Assembly: GCF_001418655.1 (NCBI RefSeq)
Contig: NZ_LIQZ01000341.1
Span: 1-32,196, forward strand
Length of the DNA: 32,196 bases
Direction of reading: 5' to 3'
Origin: Streptomyces phaeochromogenes
GTDB taxonomy: Bacteria; Actinomycetota; Actinomycetes; Streptomycetales; Streptomycetaceae
Part shown: one piece after another, positions 23,216 to 31,727 of the stretch
Numbering within the stretch: the first letter of the stretch is position 1
How the letters are laid out: each line of letters begins with the position of its first letter
Position numbers and translations under genes: made by a program
The notes under the pieces: model-generated
The model's input: the letters and a program-made list of their open reading frames with translations, nothing else
What the model was told of the DNA's origin: nothing
Database searches by the model: none

Positions 23216-25003
23216 TCAGTCCTTGGCCGCCGTCCAGCCCACTGCCTCGATCCGTGCCGCGTCCGCGGGCCTGGCCTCGTCGAACACGACCCGGTCGCCG
23301 TCCGCGACGCGCTGCGCGTCCACGTACGCGCCTCGGCCGACGTAGAGCCGGTCCGTCGCGTACCGCCAGCGCAGGACGAGCTGCCGGGCCTCGGGAAGAT
23401 CCGCGGAGAGCCGGTGCCAGGCACGGCCCGACCAGCCGGTGACGGAACCGGCGGGATGGTCCTGGGCGGCCTCGCCGTGCCGGACGGTGGTGAACGGCAC
23501 CGGCACCCACGTCGTGCCGCCGTCCGTCGAGGACTCCAGGAAGAGGGCGTCCGCCTGCGGTTCGGTGTCCCACCACAGGGCGCACCGCAGACGGCCTCCC
23601 GCACCGAGATCCAGCGCGGGCAGCGTCAGCGTGGCGGACGTGGCGGTCGTCATGCCGGAGAACCAGGCCGTACGTCCTCGCGCGGGCCGGACCGGAACGG
23701 CGCGGGCCAGATTGTTGGCGGCGGCCACCCGGGGAGCGGAACCCGACCGCCAACTGCGCACGGGATGCACGGAGTTGCCGAGCACGATGAGGAACGAGTC
23801 GGTCGTCGGGTCGAGGACGAGCGAGGTGCCGGTGAAGCCGGTGTGGCCCGCGGTGCGCGGTGTGGCCATCGCGCCCATGTACCAGTGCTGGTAGAGCTCG
23901 AAGCCGAGGCCGTGCTCGTCGCCCGGGAAGGCCGTGTTGAAGTCGGTGAACATCAACTCCACGGACTCGGGCTCCAGGATGCGCGCCCTGCCGTACGTGC
24001 CGCCGTTGAGCAGCGCCCGGCCGAGGACCGCCAGGTCCCACGCGGTGGAGAAGACACCGGCGTGGCCCGCCACACCGCCGAGGCTGTACGCGTTCTCGTC
24101 GTGCACCTCGCCCCAGACCAGGCCGCGGTCGAGCCCCGACCACGGTTTGCGGGCGTCCTCGGTGGCGGCGGTCTTCGGCTTCCAGGAGGCGGGCGGGTTG
24201 AAGCGGGTGCGGCGCATCCCGAGCGGGTCGGTGATCTCGCTGCGCAGCAGGGTGTCGAGGGTGCGACCGGTGATCTTCTCCAGGACGAGCTGGAGCGAGA
24301 TCAGGTTGAGGTCCGAGTAGAGGTACCTGGTGCCCGGCGGGTTGAGCGGCGCCTCCTTCCAGATGAGCTGGAGCTTCTCCTCGTACGTCGGCGCGCTGTA
24401 GAGCGGGATCCAGGCGCGGAACCCCGAGGTATGGGTGAGCAGTTGACGGATCGTGATGTCCTGCTTGCCCGCGCCGCCGAAGTCGGGGAGGTAGGAGGCG
24501 ACCTTCCCCTCCAGCTCCAACTCGCCGCGCTCGATCTGCTGCACGGCGAGGATCGACGTGAACAGTTTCGACACCGACGCGAGGTCGAAGACCGTGTCCC
24601 GTGCCATCGAGATCTGCTGGTCGGCGGGGAACTCCACGGCGGTGTCGGTCTTTTCGTCGTACGCCGAGTAGCGCACCGCCTTGCCGATCGGGTGGTGCAG
24701 CGCGACCGTGCCGCCGCGTCCGGCGAGCAGCACGGCGCCCGCGTACCAGGGGTACTTGGGGGAGGGGCCGAGGAACGCCTCGGCGTCGGTGACGAGTTGG
24801 CGCAGCTGGGCGGGGAGCAGTCCGGCACGTTCGGCGGAGCCGTGCCGCAGGGTCGGGCGGCCGTGGCCGTCGCCGTTGCTCGCATCGGCGCCGGGTGCCG
24901 CCGACGCGGCGGGGAGGGGCGCGAGGATCAGCGCGCCGCCCAACGCGGTCAAACCCCGGCCCAGTTGACGTCGGGTCGGCCCGCCGCCCGCTCTGTCCGT
25001 CAT
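23216..25003 (-). CDS. Tat-exported serine hydrolase (class C beta-lactamase / esterase-like)
   Basis: A 595-residue secreted protein. The twin-arginine signal (TRRQLGRGLTALGGALILAP) ends near ASA at 33-35. The beta-lactamase-like transpeptidase fold has nucleophile Ser143 and Lys146 (SVSK), Tyr229 in YSDLN, and HTGFTGT as the third motif. The last ~160 residues are a beta-rich extension (TTWVPVPFTTVR, LVLRWRYATDR) resembling the sandwich module of immune-inhibitor-type exoproteins; that part is low confidence. Likely roles are cell-wall peptide trimming or ester hydrolysis outside the cell, and the substrate is unknown. GGAAGG lies seven bases before the ATG. A dyad overlies its probable promoter. 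Confidence 0.82.
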   Translation of the reverse strand: MTDRAGGGPTRRQLGRGLTALGGALILAPLPAASAAPGADASNGDGHGRPTLRHGSAERAGLLPAQLRQLVTDAEAFLGPSPKYPWYAGAVLLAGRGGTVALHHPIGKAVRYSAYDEKTDTAVEFPADQQISMARDTVFDLASVSKLFTSILAVQQIERGELELEGKVASYLPDFGGAGKQDITIRQLLTHTSGFRAWIPLYSAPTYEEKLQLIWKEAPLNPPGTRYLYSDLNLISLQLVLEKITGRTLDTLLRSEITDPLGMRRTRFNPPASWKPKTAATEDARKPWSGLDRGLVWGEVHDENAYSLGGVAGHAGVFSTAWDLAVLGRALLNGGTYGRARILEPESVELMFTDFNTAFPGDEHGLGFELYQHWYMGAMATPRTAGHTGFTGTSLVLDPTTDSFLIVLGNSVHPVRSWRSGSAPRVAAANNLARAVPVRPARGRTAWFSGMTTATSATLTLPALDLGAGGRLRCALWWDTEPQADALFLESSTDGGTTWVPVPFTTVRHGEAAQDHPAGSVTGWSGRAWHRLSADLPEARQLVLRWRYATDRLYVGRGAYVDAQRVADGDRVVFDEARPADAARIEAVGWTAAKD

Positions 25004-25037
25004 CGAGGAGCCTTCCGTTGAGACGCTGTGGCCGCCT

Positions 25038-25050
25038 GAAAGTATCTTTC
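25038..25050. promoter_or_regulatory. Dyad GAAAG-TAT-CTTTC in the serine hydrolase promoter
   Basis: Perfect 5-bp arms around TAT, 35-47 bases upstream of the serine hydrolase start. Read on the minus strand it contains GATACT, a fair -10, so a protein bound here would block transcription. A second AT-rich word, GGTGAAACTTTTGTG, follows at 25067-25081. RpiR- or phosphosugar-type operators in actinobacteria have a similar GAAA...TTTC look, but the identity of the regulator is a guess. Confidence 0.45.
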
Positions 25051-25203
25051 CGAGTTCGCCGTGCTCGGTGAAACTTTTGTGTCGGACGGGGGACGTGTCA
25101 ACGGTGCCGCCCGGACCGGTCCCGGTTCGAGAAAACCGCCGGAAACTGACGGCCCATCAGAAAAGGTCTTCCTTCGTCCGGAGGACTGCGGCATCCTGCG
25201 CCC

Positions 25204-26313
25204 ATGCAGACGGAGCTGAGCAAGAAACTGGGAGTCGAGCACGCCCTCTTCGGCTTCACGCCGTTCCCCGCCGTCGTCGCTGCCATCAGCCGGGCCGGCG
25301 GGTTCGGTGTGCTCGGTGCGGTCCGCTACACCGCCCCCGACGACCTCAAGCGCGACCTCGACTGGATCGAGGCGCACGTCGACGGCATGCCGTACGGACT
25401 GGACGTCGTCATGCCCGCCAAGAAGGTCGAGGGCGTGACCGAGGCGGACGTGGAGGCGATGATCCCCGAAGGGCACCGCCAGTACGTCAAGGACACCCTG
25501 GCCAAGTACGGGGTGCCCGAACTCGCCGAGGGCGAGGCCTCCGGCTGGCGCATCACCGGCTGGATGGAACAGGTCGCCCGCAACCAACTCGACGTCGCCT
25601 TCGACTATCCGATCAAGCTGCTGGCCAACGCGCTCGGGTCACCACCCGCCGACGTCATCCAGCGCGCCCACGACCAGAACGTGCTCGTCGCCGCGCTCGC
25701 GGGCAGCGCCCGGCACGCGCGCAAGCACGCCGAGGCGGGCATCGACATCGTCGTCGCGCAGGGCTACGAGGCGGGCGGCCACACCGGTGACATCGCCTCG
25801 ATGGTCCTGACGCCCGAAGTGGTCGAGGCCGTCGCCCCGTTGCCCGTGCTCGCGGCGGGCGGTATCGGCAGCGGACAGCAGATGGCCGCCGCGCTCACGC
25901 TCGGCGCCCAGGGTGTGTGGCTCGGCTCCATATGGCTGACCGTCACAGAGGCCGACATGCACTCGCGTGCCCTGACCCGGAAACTGCTCGCCGCCGGGTC
26001 GGGCGACACGGTCCGCTCGCGTGCGCTGACCGGGAAACCCGCACGCCAGCTGCGTACCGAATGGACCGACGCCTGGGACGACCCGAACGGACCCGGCACC
26101 CTCCCCATGCCCCTGCAGGGGCTGCTGGTCGCCGACGCGGTCTCGCGGATCCAGCGGCACGAGGTCGAACCGCTGCTCGGGACCCCCGTGGGACAGATCG
26201 TCGGCCGGATGAACAGCGAACGCAGCGTCCAGGAAGTCGTCGACGACCTCACCCGCGATTTCGAGAAGGCCGTCGACCGACTCAACCGCATCGCCGGAAG
26301 GAGCCCCGAGTGA
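25204..26313 (+). CDS. Nitronate monooxygenase family flavoprotein (NPD-like)
   Basis: A 369-residue FMN-dependent TIM-barrel enzyme of the 2-nitropropane dioxygenase / nitronate monooxygenase family. Visible are the barrel start with FTPFPAVVAAISRAGGFGVLGAV, the phosphate-binding region VAQGYEAGGHTGDIASM, then LAAGGIGSGQQMAAALTLGAQGVWLGSIW. It oxidises alkyl nitronates in known members, but many relatives act on other small molecules, and pairing with an acyl-CoA synthetase suggests a role in acyl or carboxylic acid catabolism. The frame before the ATG at 25204 is short and no strong ribosome site is seen. Its TGA overlaps the next start (GTGA), so the two genes are coupled. Confidence 0.82.
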   Translation: MQTELSKKLGVEHALFGFTPFPAVVAAISRAGGFGVLGAVRYTAPDDLKRDLDWIEAHVDGMPYGLDVVMPAKKVEGVTEADVEAMIPEGHRQYVKDTLAKYGVPELAEGEASGWRITGWMEQVARNQLDVAFDYPIKLLANALGSPPADVIQRAHDQNVLVAALAGSARHARKHAEAGIDIVVAQGYEAGGHTGDIASMVLTPEVVEAVAPLPVLAAGGIGSGQQMAAALTLGAQGVWLGSIWLTVTEADMHSRALTRKLLAAGSGDTVRSRALTGKPARQLRTEWTDAWDDPNGPGTLPMPLQGLLVADAVSRIQRHEVEPLLGTPVGQIVGRMNSERSVQEVVDDLTRDFEKAVDRLNRIAGRSPE

Positions 26314-27860
26314 GCCAGCCCCCCAACGGCTTCTGGGCCCAGGCCACCGCCGACCCCGAGCGCACCGTGCTCATCGCTACCGACGGGGAGGAGTGGACCG
26401 CCGGACGCCTGCACGCCGAGGCCAACCGGCTGGTGCACGGACTGCGCGCCGCCGGGCTCGAACGCGGCGACGCCTTCGCCGTCGTGCTGCCCAACGGCGT
26501 CGAGTTCTTCACCGCATTCCTCGCCGCCTCGCAGGCCGGCTTCTATCTCGTGCCCGTCAACCACCACCTCGTCGGCCCCGAGATCGCCTGGATCGTCTCC
26601 GACTCCGGCGCCAAGGTGCTGATCGCGCACGAGCGGTTCGCCGACGCGGCACGCCACGCGGCCGACGAGGCGAAGCTCCCCGAGGAGCGGCGGTACGCGG
26701 TCGGCGCGGTTCAGGGCTTCAGGCCGTACGCCGAACTCCTGGACGGGCAGCCCGGGTCGGTGCCGGAGGACCGCACGCTCGGCTGGGTCATGAACTACAC
26801 CTCCGGGACCACGGGCCGCCCGCGCGGCATCCGGCGCCCCCTGCCCGGCAAGCTCCCCGAGGAGACCTACCTCGGCGGCTTCCTCGGCATCTTCGGCATC
26901 AAGGCGTTCGACGACAACGTGCATCTGGTGTGCTCGCCGCTCTACCACACGGCGGTCCTCCAGTTCGCGGGCGCGTCCCTGCACATCGGGCACCGGCTGG
27001 TGCTGATGGACAAGTGGACGCCCGAGGAGATGCTCCGGCTCATCGACGCCCACCGGTGCACGCACACCCATATGGTCCCGACCCAGTTCCACCGCCTGCT
27101 CGCGTTGCCGGAGCGCACGAGGGCGGCCTATGACGTGTCGTCCATGCGGCACGCCATCCACGGCGCCGCCCCGTGCCCGGACCACGTGAAACGGGCCATG
27201 ATCGAGTGGTGGGGCCACAGTGTCGAGGAGTACTACGCGGCCAGTGAGGGCGGCGGTGCCTTCGCGACCGCCGAGGACTGGCTGAAGAAGCCCGGCACGG
27301 TCGGCAAGGCCTGGCCCATCAGCGAGCTGGCCGTCTTCGACGACGACGGAAACCGGCTGCCGCCCGGTGAGCTGGGCACCGTCTACATGAAGATGAGCAC
27401 GGGCGGATTCTCGTACCACAAGGACGAGAACAAGACGAAGAAGAACCGCATCGGGGACTTCTTCACCGTCGGTGACCTGGGATATCTCGACGAGGACGGT
27501 TATCTCTTCCTCCGCGACCGCAAGATCGACATGATCATCTCGGGCGGGGTCAACATCTACCCCGCCGAGATCGAGGCCGCCCTGCTCACCCACCCCGCCG
27601 TCGCCGACGCCGCCGCCTTCGGGATTCCGCACGACGACTGGGGCGAGGCGGTCAAGGCAGTCGTCGAGCCGGCCCCCGGCTTCGAGGCGGGCGAGGCGCT
27701 GGCCGCCGCGATCCTGGAGCACTGCGAGCAGCAACTGGCGGGGTACAAGCGGCCCAGGAGCGTCGACTTCATCGAGGCGATGCCACGCGATCCCAACGGC
27801 AAGCTCTACAAGCGGCGACTGAGGGACCCGTACTGGGAGGGGCGGACCCGGCCCGTGTGA
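26310..27860 (+). CDS. Acyl-CoA synthetase (AMP-forming, FadD4-like)
   Basis: A 516-residue ANL-superfamily ligase that activates a carboxylic acid with ATP and CoA. The motifs are the P-loop YTSGTTGRPRG (about 162-172), the A5 region YYAASEGGG, GDLGYLDEDGYLFLRDRKIDM (A7-A8 hinge) and the catalytic Lys498 in PNGKLYKRRL. No membrane or signal segment is seen. The GTG start overlaps the nitronate monooxygenase stop, with GGAAGGAG six bases upstream. Acyl chain length cannot be predicted; long-chain fatty acids or a branched or aromatic acid are all possible. It ends two bases before the convergent acyltransferase stop. Confidence 0.87.
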   Translation: MSQPPNGFWAQATADPERTVLIATDGEEWTAGRLHAEANRLVHGLRAAGLERGDAFAVVLPNGVEFFTAFLAASQAGFYLVPVNHHLVGPEIAWIVSDSGAKVLIAHERFADAARHAADEAKLPEERRYAVGAVQGFRPYAELLDGQPGSVPEDRTLGWVMNYTSGTTGRPRGIRRPLPGKLPEETYLGGFLGIFGIKAFDDNVHLVCSPLYHTAVLQFAGASLHIGHRLVLMDKWTPEEMLRLIDAHRCTHTHMVPTQFHRLLALPERTRAAYDVSSMRHAIHGAAPCPDHVKRAMIEWWGHSVEEYYAASEGGGAFATAEDWLKKPGTVGKAWPISELAVFDDDGNRLPPGELGTVYMKMSTGGFSYHKDENKTKKNRIGDFFTVGDLGYLDEDGYLFLRDRKIDMIISGGVNIYPAEIEAALLTHPAVADAAAFGIPHDDWGEAVKAVVEPAPGFEAGEALAAAILEHCEQQLAGYKRPRSVDFIEAMPRDPNGKLYKRRLRDPYWEGRTRPV

Positions 27861-27862
27861 GC

Positions 27863-29305
27863 TCAGGATCCGACAGGCACGTCGCCCTGGACCTCTGCCC
27901 GGTCCGGGGCGACGGGACGTGCGGTATGGGGTGCAGGGTGATGTGCGGCGTGACGCGCCTCAGGTGAAGTCCCGGGGCGCACCTGCGGCTTCTCGGCGTG
28001 CAGGTGTTGCCCGGACGCTCGCCGCGACGGCTCGACGCGGCGTGCCAGCTTCCGGCCCCACGCCTGGCCCGGAGCCTCGATGTACCGGTAGGTCAGCGCG
28101 CACAGCGGCAGGAGCACGGCGAAGAACGCCAGCACGAGTACGGGATTGTCGCGCGGCCACCGGCCGATCGTGCCGTCGCTCATCGCCAGCAGCACCGGGT
28201 GCAGCAGATAGACCGAGTAACTGATCATGCCCAGCCAGATCAGCCCGCGCGGTATCCGCCGGTGGCGCAACGCCAGCGCGACACCGAAGGTGAACACGGC
28301 CAGCAGGAACGCCACGATCCAGCCCTGCCGGGTGAAGGGGGCCTCGTCGCTGCTCCAGTACGCGCCGGCCACGGCACAGCCGACCACCACCGCGGCCGTG
28401 CCGCCCGCCCACCACCAGGAGCTCTGACCCTTCTCGGCCCGGTGGACGGCGGTGCCGAGGAACATCACGGCGAGGATGATCAGGCCCTCCCACAGCGGGA
28501 CCGTGCCGTTGAACGGGACCAGGACGAGTGCCAGGACCCCGCCCAGCACCCCACCGAACACGCGAAGTGCGGGCGACCCGGAGCTGGCACAGCAGATCGC
28601 GACGACCAGGGCGCCCGAGGCGAGCCCGATGAGCAGGCCCGTGCCGACCAGGTCGGACAGGCCGGAGGCAGGCAGCGTGATCCCTGCCGCCACGCTCACG
28701 GCGGCCAGCACGGCCAGGGTGACGGCGACCGCCGCCGACCGCTGGTGCAGCCGGACCGTGAAGAGCGCGACGACCAGCAGATAGAAGGCCATCTCGTACG
28801 AGAGCGTCCACAGGACGAGCAGAACGCTGGGTGTCCCCAGCAGCTCCTGAAGCAATCCGGCATGGGCGACGGCCGTCGTGGCCGTGCTCTGGCCACCGAA
28901 GTCGCGCATGTCCGCGAGGCCCAGGAAGCTGACGGCGAGGACGGCGGCGACGGCGGTCGCCCACAGCGGGTACATGCGGAACACCCGCCCGATCCAGAAC
29001 GTCCGGACACAGCCCCGGCGCTCCAGTGAGGCGGGGATGATGTAGCCGCTGACCAGGAAGAACACCAGGATGCCGTACCGGCCGGTGTTGAACTGCGGCA
29101 TCAGTTCCTGACGGAACTCCGGCATGAAGGAGTACGACGCGTGCTCGAACACCACGACGAGTGCCGCGATGCCACGCAACGCGTCCAGCCAGGCCAACCG
29201 TCGTGGACCGGACGATGTCCGACATGTGGGTAGCGGTTCGGATGCGAGGAGTGACCGTTCCAGGGCGGGAGGCCGGTTTGGTGGCCTGATGTCCATAACT
29301 ACCAT
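27863..29305 (-). CDS. Membrane acyltransferase, acyltransferase-3 (OafA/YrhL) family
   Basis: A 480-residue integral membrane protein with about ten helices. The family N-terminus RRLAWLDALRGIAALVVVFEH is followed by FFLVSGYIIP and RVFRMYPLW; the His of FEH and the R-x-x-R-x-xP block are the usual conserved features. Such enzymes O-acetylate or acylate sugars, antibiotics or lipids on the membrane. The last ~75 residues are a soluble His/Pro/Arg-rich tail (RHAAHHPAPHTARP) not typical of the family. The ATG at 29305 has AAAGGG six bases upstream; an ATG at 29296 is the alternative. No sugar or antibiotic gene is near to suggest the acceptor. Confidence 0.82.
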   Translation of the reverse strand: MVVMDIRPPNRPPALERSLLASEPLPTCRTSSGPRRLAWLDALRGIAALVVVFEHASYSFMPEFRQELMPQFNTGRYGILVFFLVSGYIIPASLERRGCVRTFWIGRVFRMYPLWATAVAAVLAVSFLGLADMRDFGGQSTATTAVAHAGLLQELLGTPSVLLVLWTLSYEMAFYLLVVALFTVRLHQRSAAVAVTLAVLAAVSVAAGITLPASGLSDLVGTGLLIGLASGALVVAICCASSGSPALRVFGGVLGGVLALVLVPFNGTVPLWEGLIILAVMFLGTAVHRAEKGQSSWWWAGGTAAVVVGCAVAGAYWSSDEAPFTRQGWIVAFLLAVFTFGVALALRHRRIPRGLIWLGMISYSVYLLHPVLLAMSDGTIGRWPRDNPVLVLAFFAVLLPLCALTYRYIEAPGQAWGRKLARRVEPSRRASGQHLHAEKPQVRPGTSPEARHAAHHPAPHTARPVAPDRAEVQGDVPVGS

Positions 29306-29357
29306 TACGCGCCCTTTGTCGCCGATGGTCAACGACGCCTCGGGGCCGGCGCGCATG

Positions 29358-29393
29358 CGTGTGGTCCCGCCCCCCCATGGGGAGGACCACACG
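29358..29393 (-). terminator. Strong hairpin terminator after the penicillin acylase remnant
   Basis: CGTGTGGTCC (29358-29367) and GGACCACACG (29384-29393) form a perfect 10-bp stem; inside it CCCC and GGGG pair around AT. It lies nine bases beyond the remnant's stop, on the minus-strand exit side, and separates it from the acyltransferase gene. Confidence 0.75.
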
Positions 29394-29402
29394 TGCCCCT
29401 CC

Positions 29403-29890
29403 CTACTCGTGCACTCGCACCACCTTCAGCGCGGGCGAGGAGAGGATGTCCTTCTCGCAGAAGCGGGACGTCACCCACTGCTCACGCGAGAACAGCCGCG
29501 TCTGGTCGGCGAAGTGGGCCGAGTTCGGATTCGACGACTGGGAGTACGTGAGGAGCGTCCGGGCCACCGGGCAGCCGCTGCCGTCCCAGCCGACCGCCTG
29601 GATGTGACTCGAACCCATGGTGACCTCGGTGTAGCCGCCCGCCGCCGCGTTCCACACCGGCTCGATCCTGTTCCATACGCCGAGCGACTCGGTCCCGCCC
29701 GGAACCGGGATGCGCTGGCCACCGCGTACGACGAACTGGTTCGCCCCGAGTTTCGCGTCCAGGGCGATCCCCGCCGTACGCAGTTCGGTCACGGTGTCGG
29801 CGAGGGCCCTGGCGAAGCCGGGAGCAGCGCGCCCGAGGCGGTCGCCAGGGCGACGGCCGTGACGAGAAGCTGTCTCGGACGGGTGCGCAT
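29403..29890 (-). pseudogene. Penicillin/N-acylhomoserine lactone acylase pseudogene (large internal deletion)
   Basis: An ATG at 29890 with GGGAGG four bases upstream starts a good Sec signal peptide (RTRPRQLLVTAVALATASG, then ALLPAS). After about 26 residues the frame runs into a stop, while another frame continues with the C-terminal end of an aculeacin/penicillin acylase: ADTVTELRTAGIALDAKLG, RIPVPGGTESLG, CPVARTLLTYSQSSNPNS and the terminal FCEKDILSSPAL. Intact enzymes are about 750-800 residues; here the alpha chain, the autoprocessing Gly-Ser site and most of the beta chain are missing. The join lies at about 29815-29822. The strong terminator and start signals remain, so the loss looks fairly recent. 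Confidence 0.82.
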
Positions 29891-30022
29891 CGTGCCTCCC
29901 AGCATCATTGAGGGAAGGGGCGGTTGAGCGTGACAACGGTGTACGCCGTACAGGCGCCTGGGTCCTGACCTCCTGGTACGGGACTTGACCTCGCTCGCCG
30001 AACGGAACGAGGATCATGTGTC

Positions 30023-31525
30023 ATGACGCCTGGACACGGCAGCACGGTTGACGGGGTGCTGCGCCGCAGTGCCCGACGTACCCCCGAGCGCACAGCGGTC
30101 ACCTACCGCGACCGCTCCTGGACGTACGCCGAACTCGACGAGGCCGTTTCCCGCGCGGCCCAGGTGCTGGCCTCCTCGAGCCTGGCCCCCGGCGACCGCG
30201 TCGGCGCCTACGGCCACAACTCGGACGCGTACCTCATCGGCTTCCTGGCCTGCTCGCGGGCCGGGCTCGTACACGTGCCGGTCAACCAGAACCTGACGGG
30301 CGACGACCTCTCGTACATCGTCGGCCAGTCCGGCAGCACGCTCGTCCTGGCCGACCCCGACCTCGCGGACCGGCTCCCCGACGGCGTACGCGTGATGCCG
30401 CTGCGCGACGCCGACGACTCGCTGCTCGCGCGGCTGGAATCGACACCTCCGTACGACGGTCCCGAGCCGCGCACCGAGAATCTGGTGCAGTTGCTCTACA
30501 CCTCCGGTACGACGGCCCTGCCCAAGGGCGCGATGATGACGCACCGCGCGCTCGTGCACGAGTACCTGAGCGCGATCACCGCGCTCGACCTGAGTGCGGG
30601 CGACCTGCCCGTGCACTCGCTGCCGCTGTACCACTCGGCGCAGATGCATGTGTTCCTGCTGCCCTATCTCGCGGTCGGCGCGCGGAACACCATCCTCGAC
30701 GCACCCGACGCCGAGCAGCTCTTCGACCTGATCGAGGACGGTCGCGCGGACAGCCTCTTCGCGCCGCCCACCGTGTGGATCGGCCTGTCGAACCGTCCCG
30801 ACTTCGCGACCCGCGACCTGAGCGGGCTGCGCAAGGCCTACTACGGGGCGTCGATCATGCCGGTGCCCGTCCTCGAACGACTGCGGGAACGGCTTCCCAA
30901 GCTGGCCTTCTACAACTGTTTCGGCCAGAGCGAGATCGGCCCGCTGTCCATGGTCCTCGCGCCGAACGAGCACCGGAAGGCACGTCTGGACTCCTGCGGG
31001 CGTCCGGTGCTGTTCGTGGACGCGAGAGTGGTCGACGAGAACGGCAAGGACGTGCCCGACGGCACGTCCGGTGAAGTCGTCTACCGGTCACCGCAGTTGT
31101 GCGAGGGCTACTGGGACAAACCCGAGGAGACGGCCGAGGCCTTCCGGGACGGCTGGTTCCACTCCGGCGATCTAGTGGTGCGGGACGCCCAGGGGTACTT
31201 CACCGTCGTCGACCGGGTGAAGGACGTCATCAACTCCGGGGGCGTCCTGGTCGCTTCACGGCAGGTCGAGGACGCGCTCTACACGCATCCCGAGGTGGCC
31301 GAGGTTGCGGTGATCGGGCTGCCGGACGACCGCTGGATCGAGGCCGTGACCGCGGTGGTCGTCCCCCGCGGCACGGTCACGGAGGACGAACTGGTTGCCC
31401 ACGCGCGCGAGAACCTCGCCCACTTCAAGGCGCCGAAGCGGGTCGTGTTCGTGGACGAACTGCCCCGTAACGCCAGCGGGAAGATCCTCAAGCGGGAGCT
31501 GCGGGACCGGTTGGGAGAGGCTTGA
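30023..31525 (+). CDS. Fatty-acid-CoA ligase (AMP-forming, FadD-like)
   Basis: A 500-residue ANL ligase. The motifs are YTSGTTALPKG (about 159-169), NCFGQSEIGP (A5), FHSGDLVVRDAQGYFTVVDRVKDVINSGG (A7-A8) and catalytic Lys487 in NASGKILKREL. It activates a carboxylic acid to its CoA thioester in the cytoplasm; the substrate is not predictable. It is monocistronic here, divergent from the penicillin acylase remnant with 132 bases between starts. A GAGGA site lies about nine bases before the ATG. TTGACC at about 29988 is a good -35, but no convincing -10 follows at standard spacing. Confidence 0.88.
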   Translation: MTPGHGSTVDGVLRRSARRTPERTAVTYRDRSWTYAELDEAVSRAAQVLASSSLAPGDRVGAYGHNSDAYLIGFLACSRAGLVHVPVNQNLTGDDLSYIVGQSGSTLVLADPDLADRLPDGVRVMPLRDADDSLLARLESTPPYDGPEPRTENLVQLLYTSGTTALPKGAMMTHRALVHEYLSAITALDLSAGDLPVHSLPLYHSAQMHVFLLPYLAVGARNTILDAPDAEQLFDLIEDGRADSLFAPPTVWIGLSNRPDFATRDLSGLRKAYYGASIMPVPVLERLRERLPKLAFYNCFGQSEIGPLSMVLAPNEHRKARLDSCGRPVLFVDARVVDENGKDVPDGTSGEVVYRSPQLCEGYWDKPEETAEAFRDGWFHSGDLVVRDAQGYFTVVDRVKDVINSGGVLVASRQVEDALYTHPEVAEVAVIGLPDDRWIEAVTAVVVPRGTVTEDELVAHARENLAHFKAPKRVVFVDELPRNASGKILKRELRDRLGEA

Positions 31526-31585
31526 CCTTTGCCGGGCGTGACGGTTGCACTCCCGGTGGTTGAATCCCTGGTGGTCGGATCCTCG

Positions 31586-31610
31586 GCCGGTGAACTGAAT
31601 CCGCCGGTGA
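31586..31610 (+). repeat. 8-bp direct repeat GCCGGTGA downstream of the CoA ligase gene
   Basis: GCCGGTGA occurs at 31586-31593 and 31603-31610 (17-bp period). It lies in the 202-base gap before the last, partial gene. The gap otherwise shows no clear terminator; a TGA within the second copy closes the reading frame of the following gene upstream. Chance occurrence is possible. Confidence 0.3.
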
Positions 31611-31727
31611 GCCGTACCAGTAACGGCGGCCCGACTACCCGAGCCTGGTCCGCCGCATCACCACCGGGTTTCGCACGGAAGGACCTTCGGGTTGTCGCGC
31701 ACCACGAACTCTCGCCAGCTGCCGGAC

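Noticed and set aside
21561..24143. 860-residue minus-strand open frame across the oxidoreductase and serine hydrolase
   Set aside because: It crosses a convergent terminator and two real genes; composition is shadow-like.
29403..30017. Intact 204-residue hypothetical protein starting near 30017
   Set aside because: Its first ~65 residues are unlike any domain and lie upstream of a better ATG with a signal peptide; the rest is the end of a penicillin acylase, so a pseudogene explains it better.
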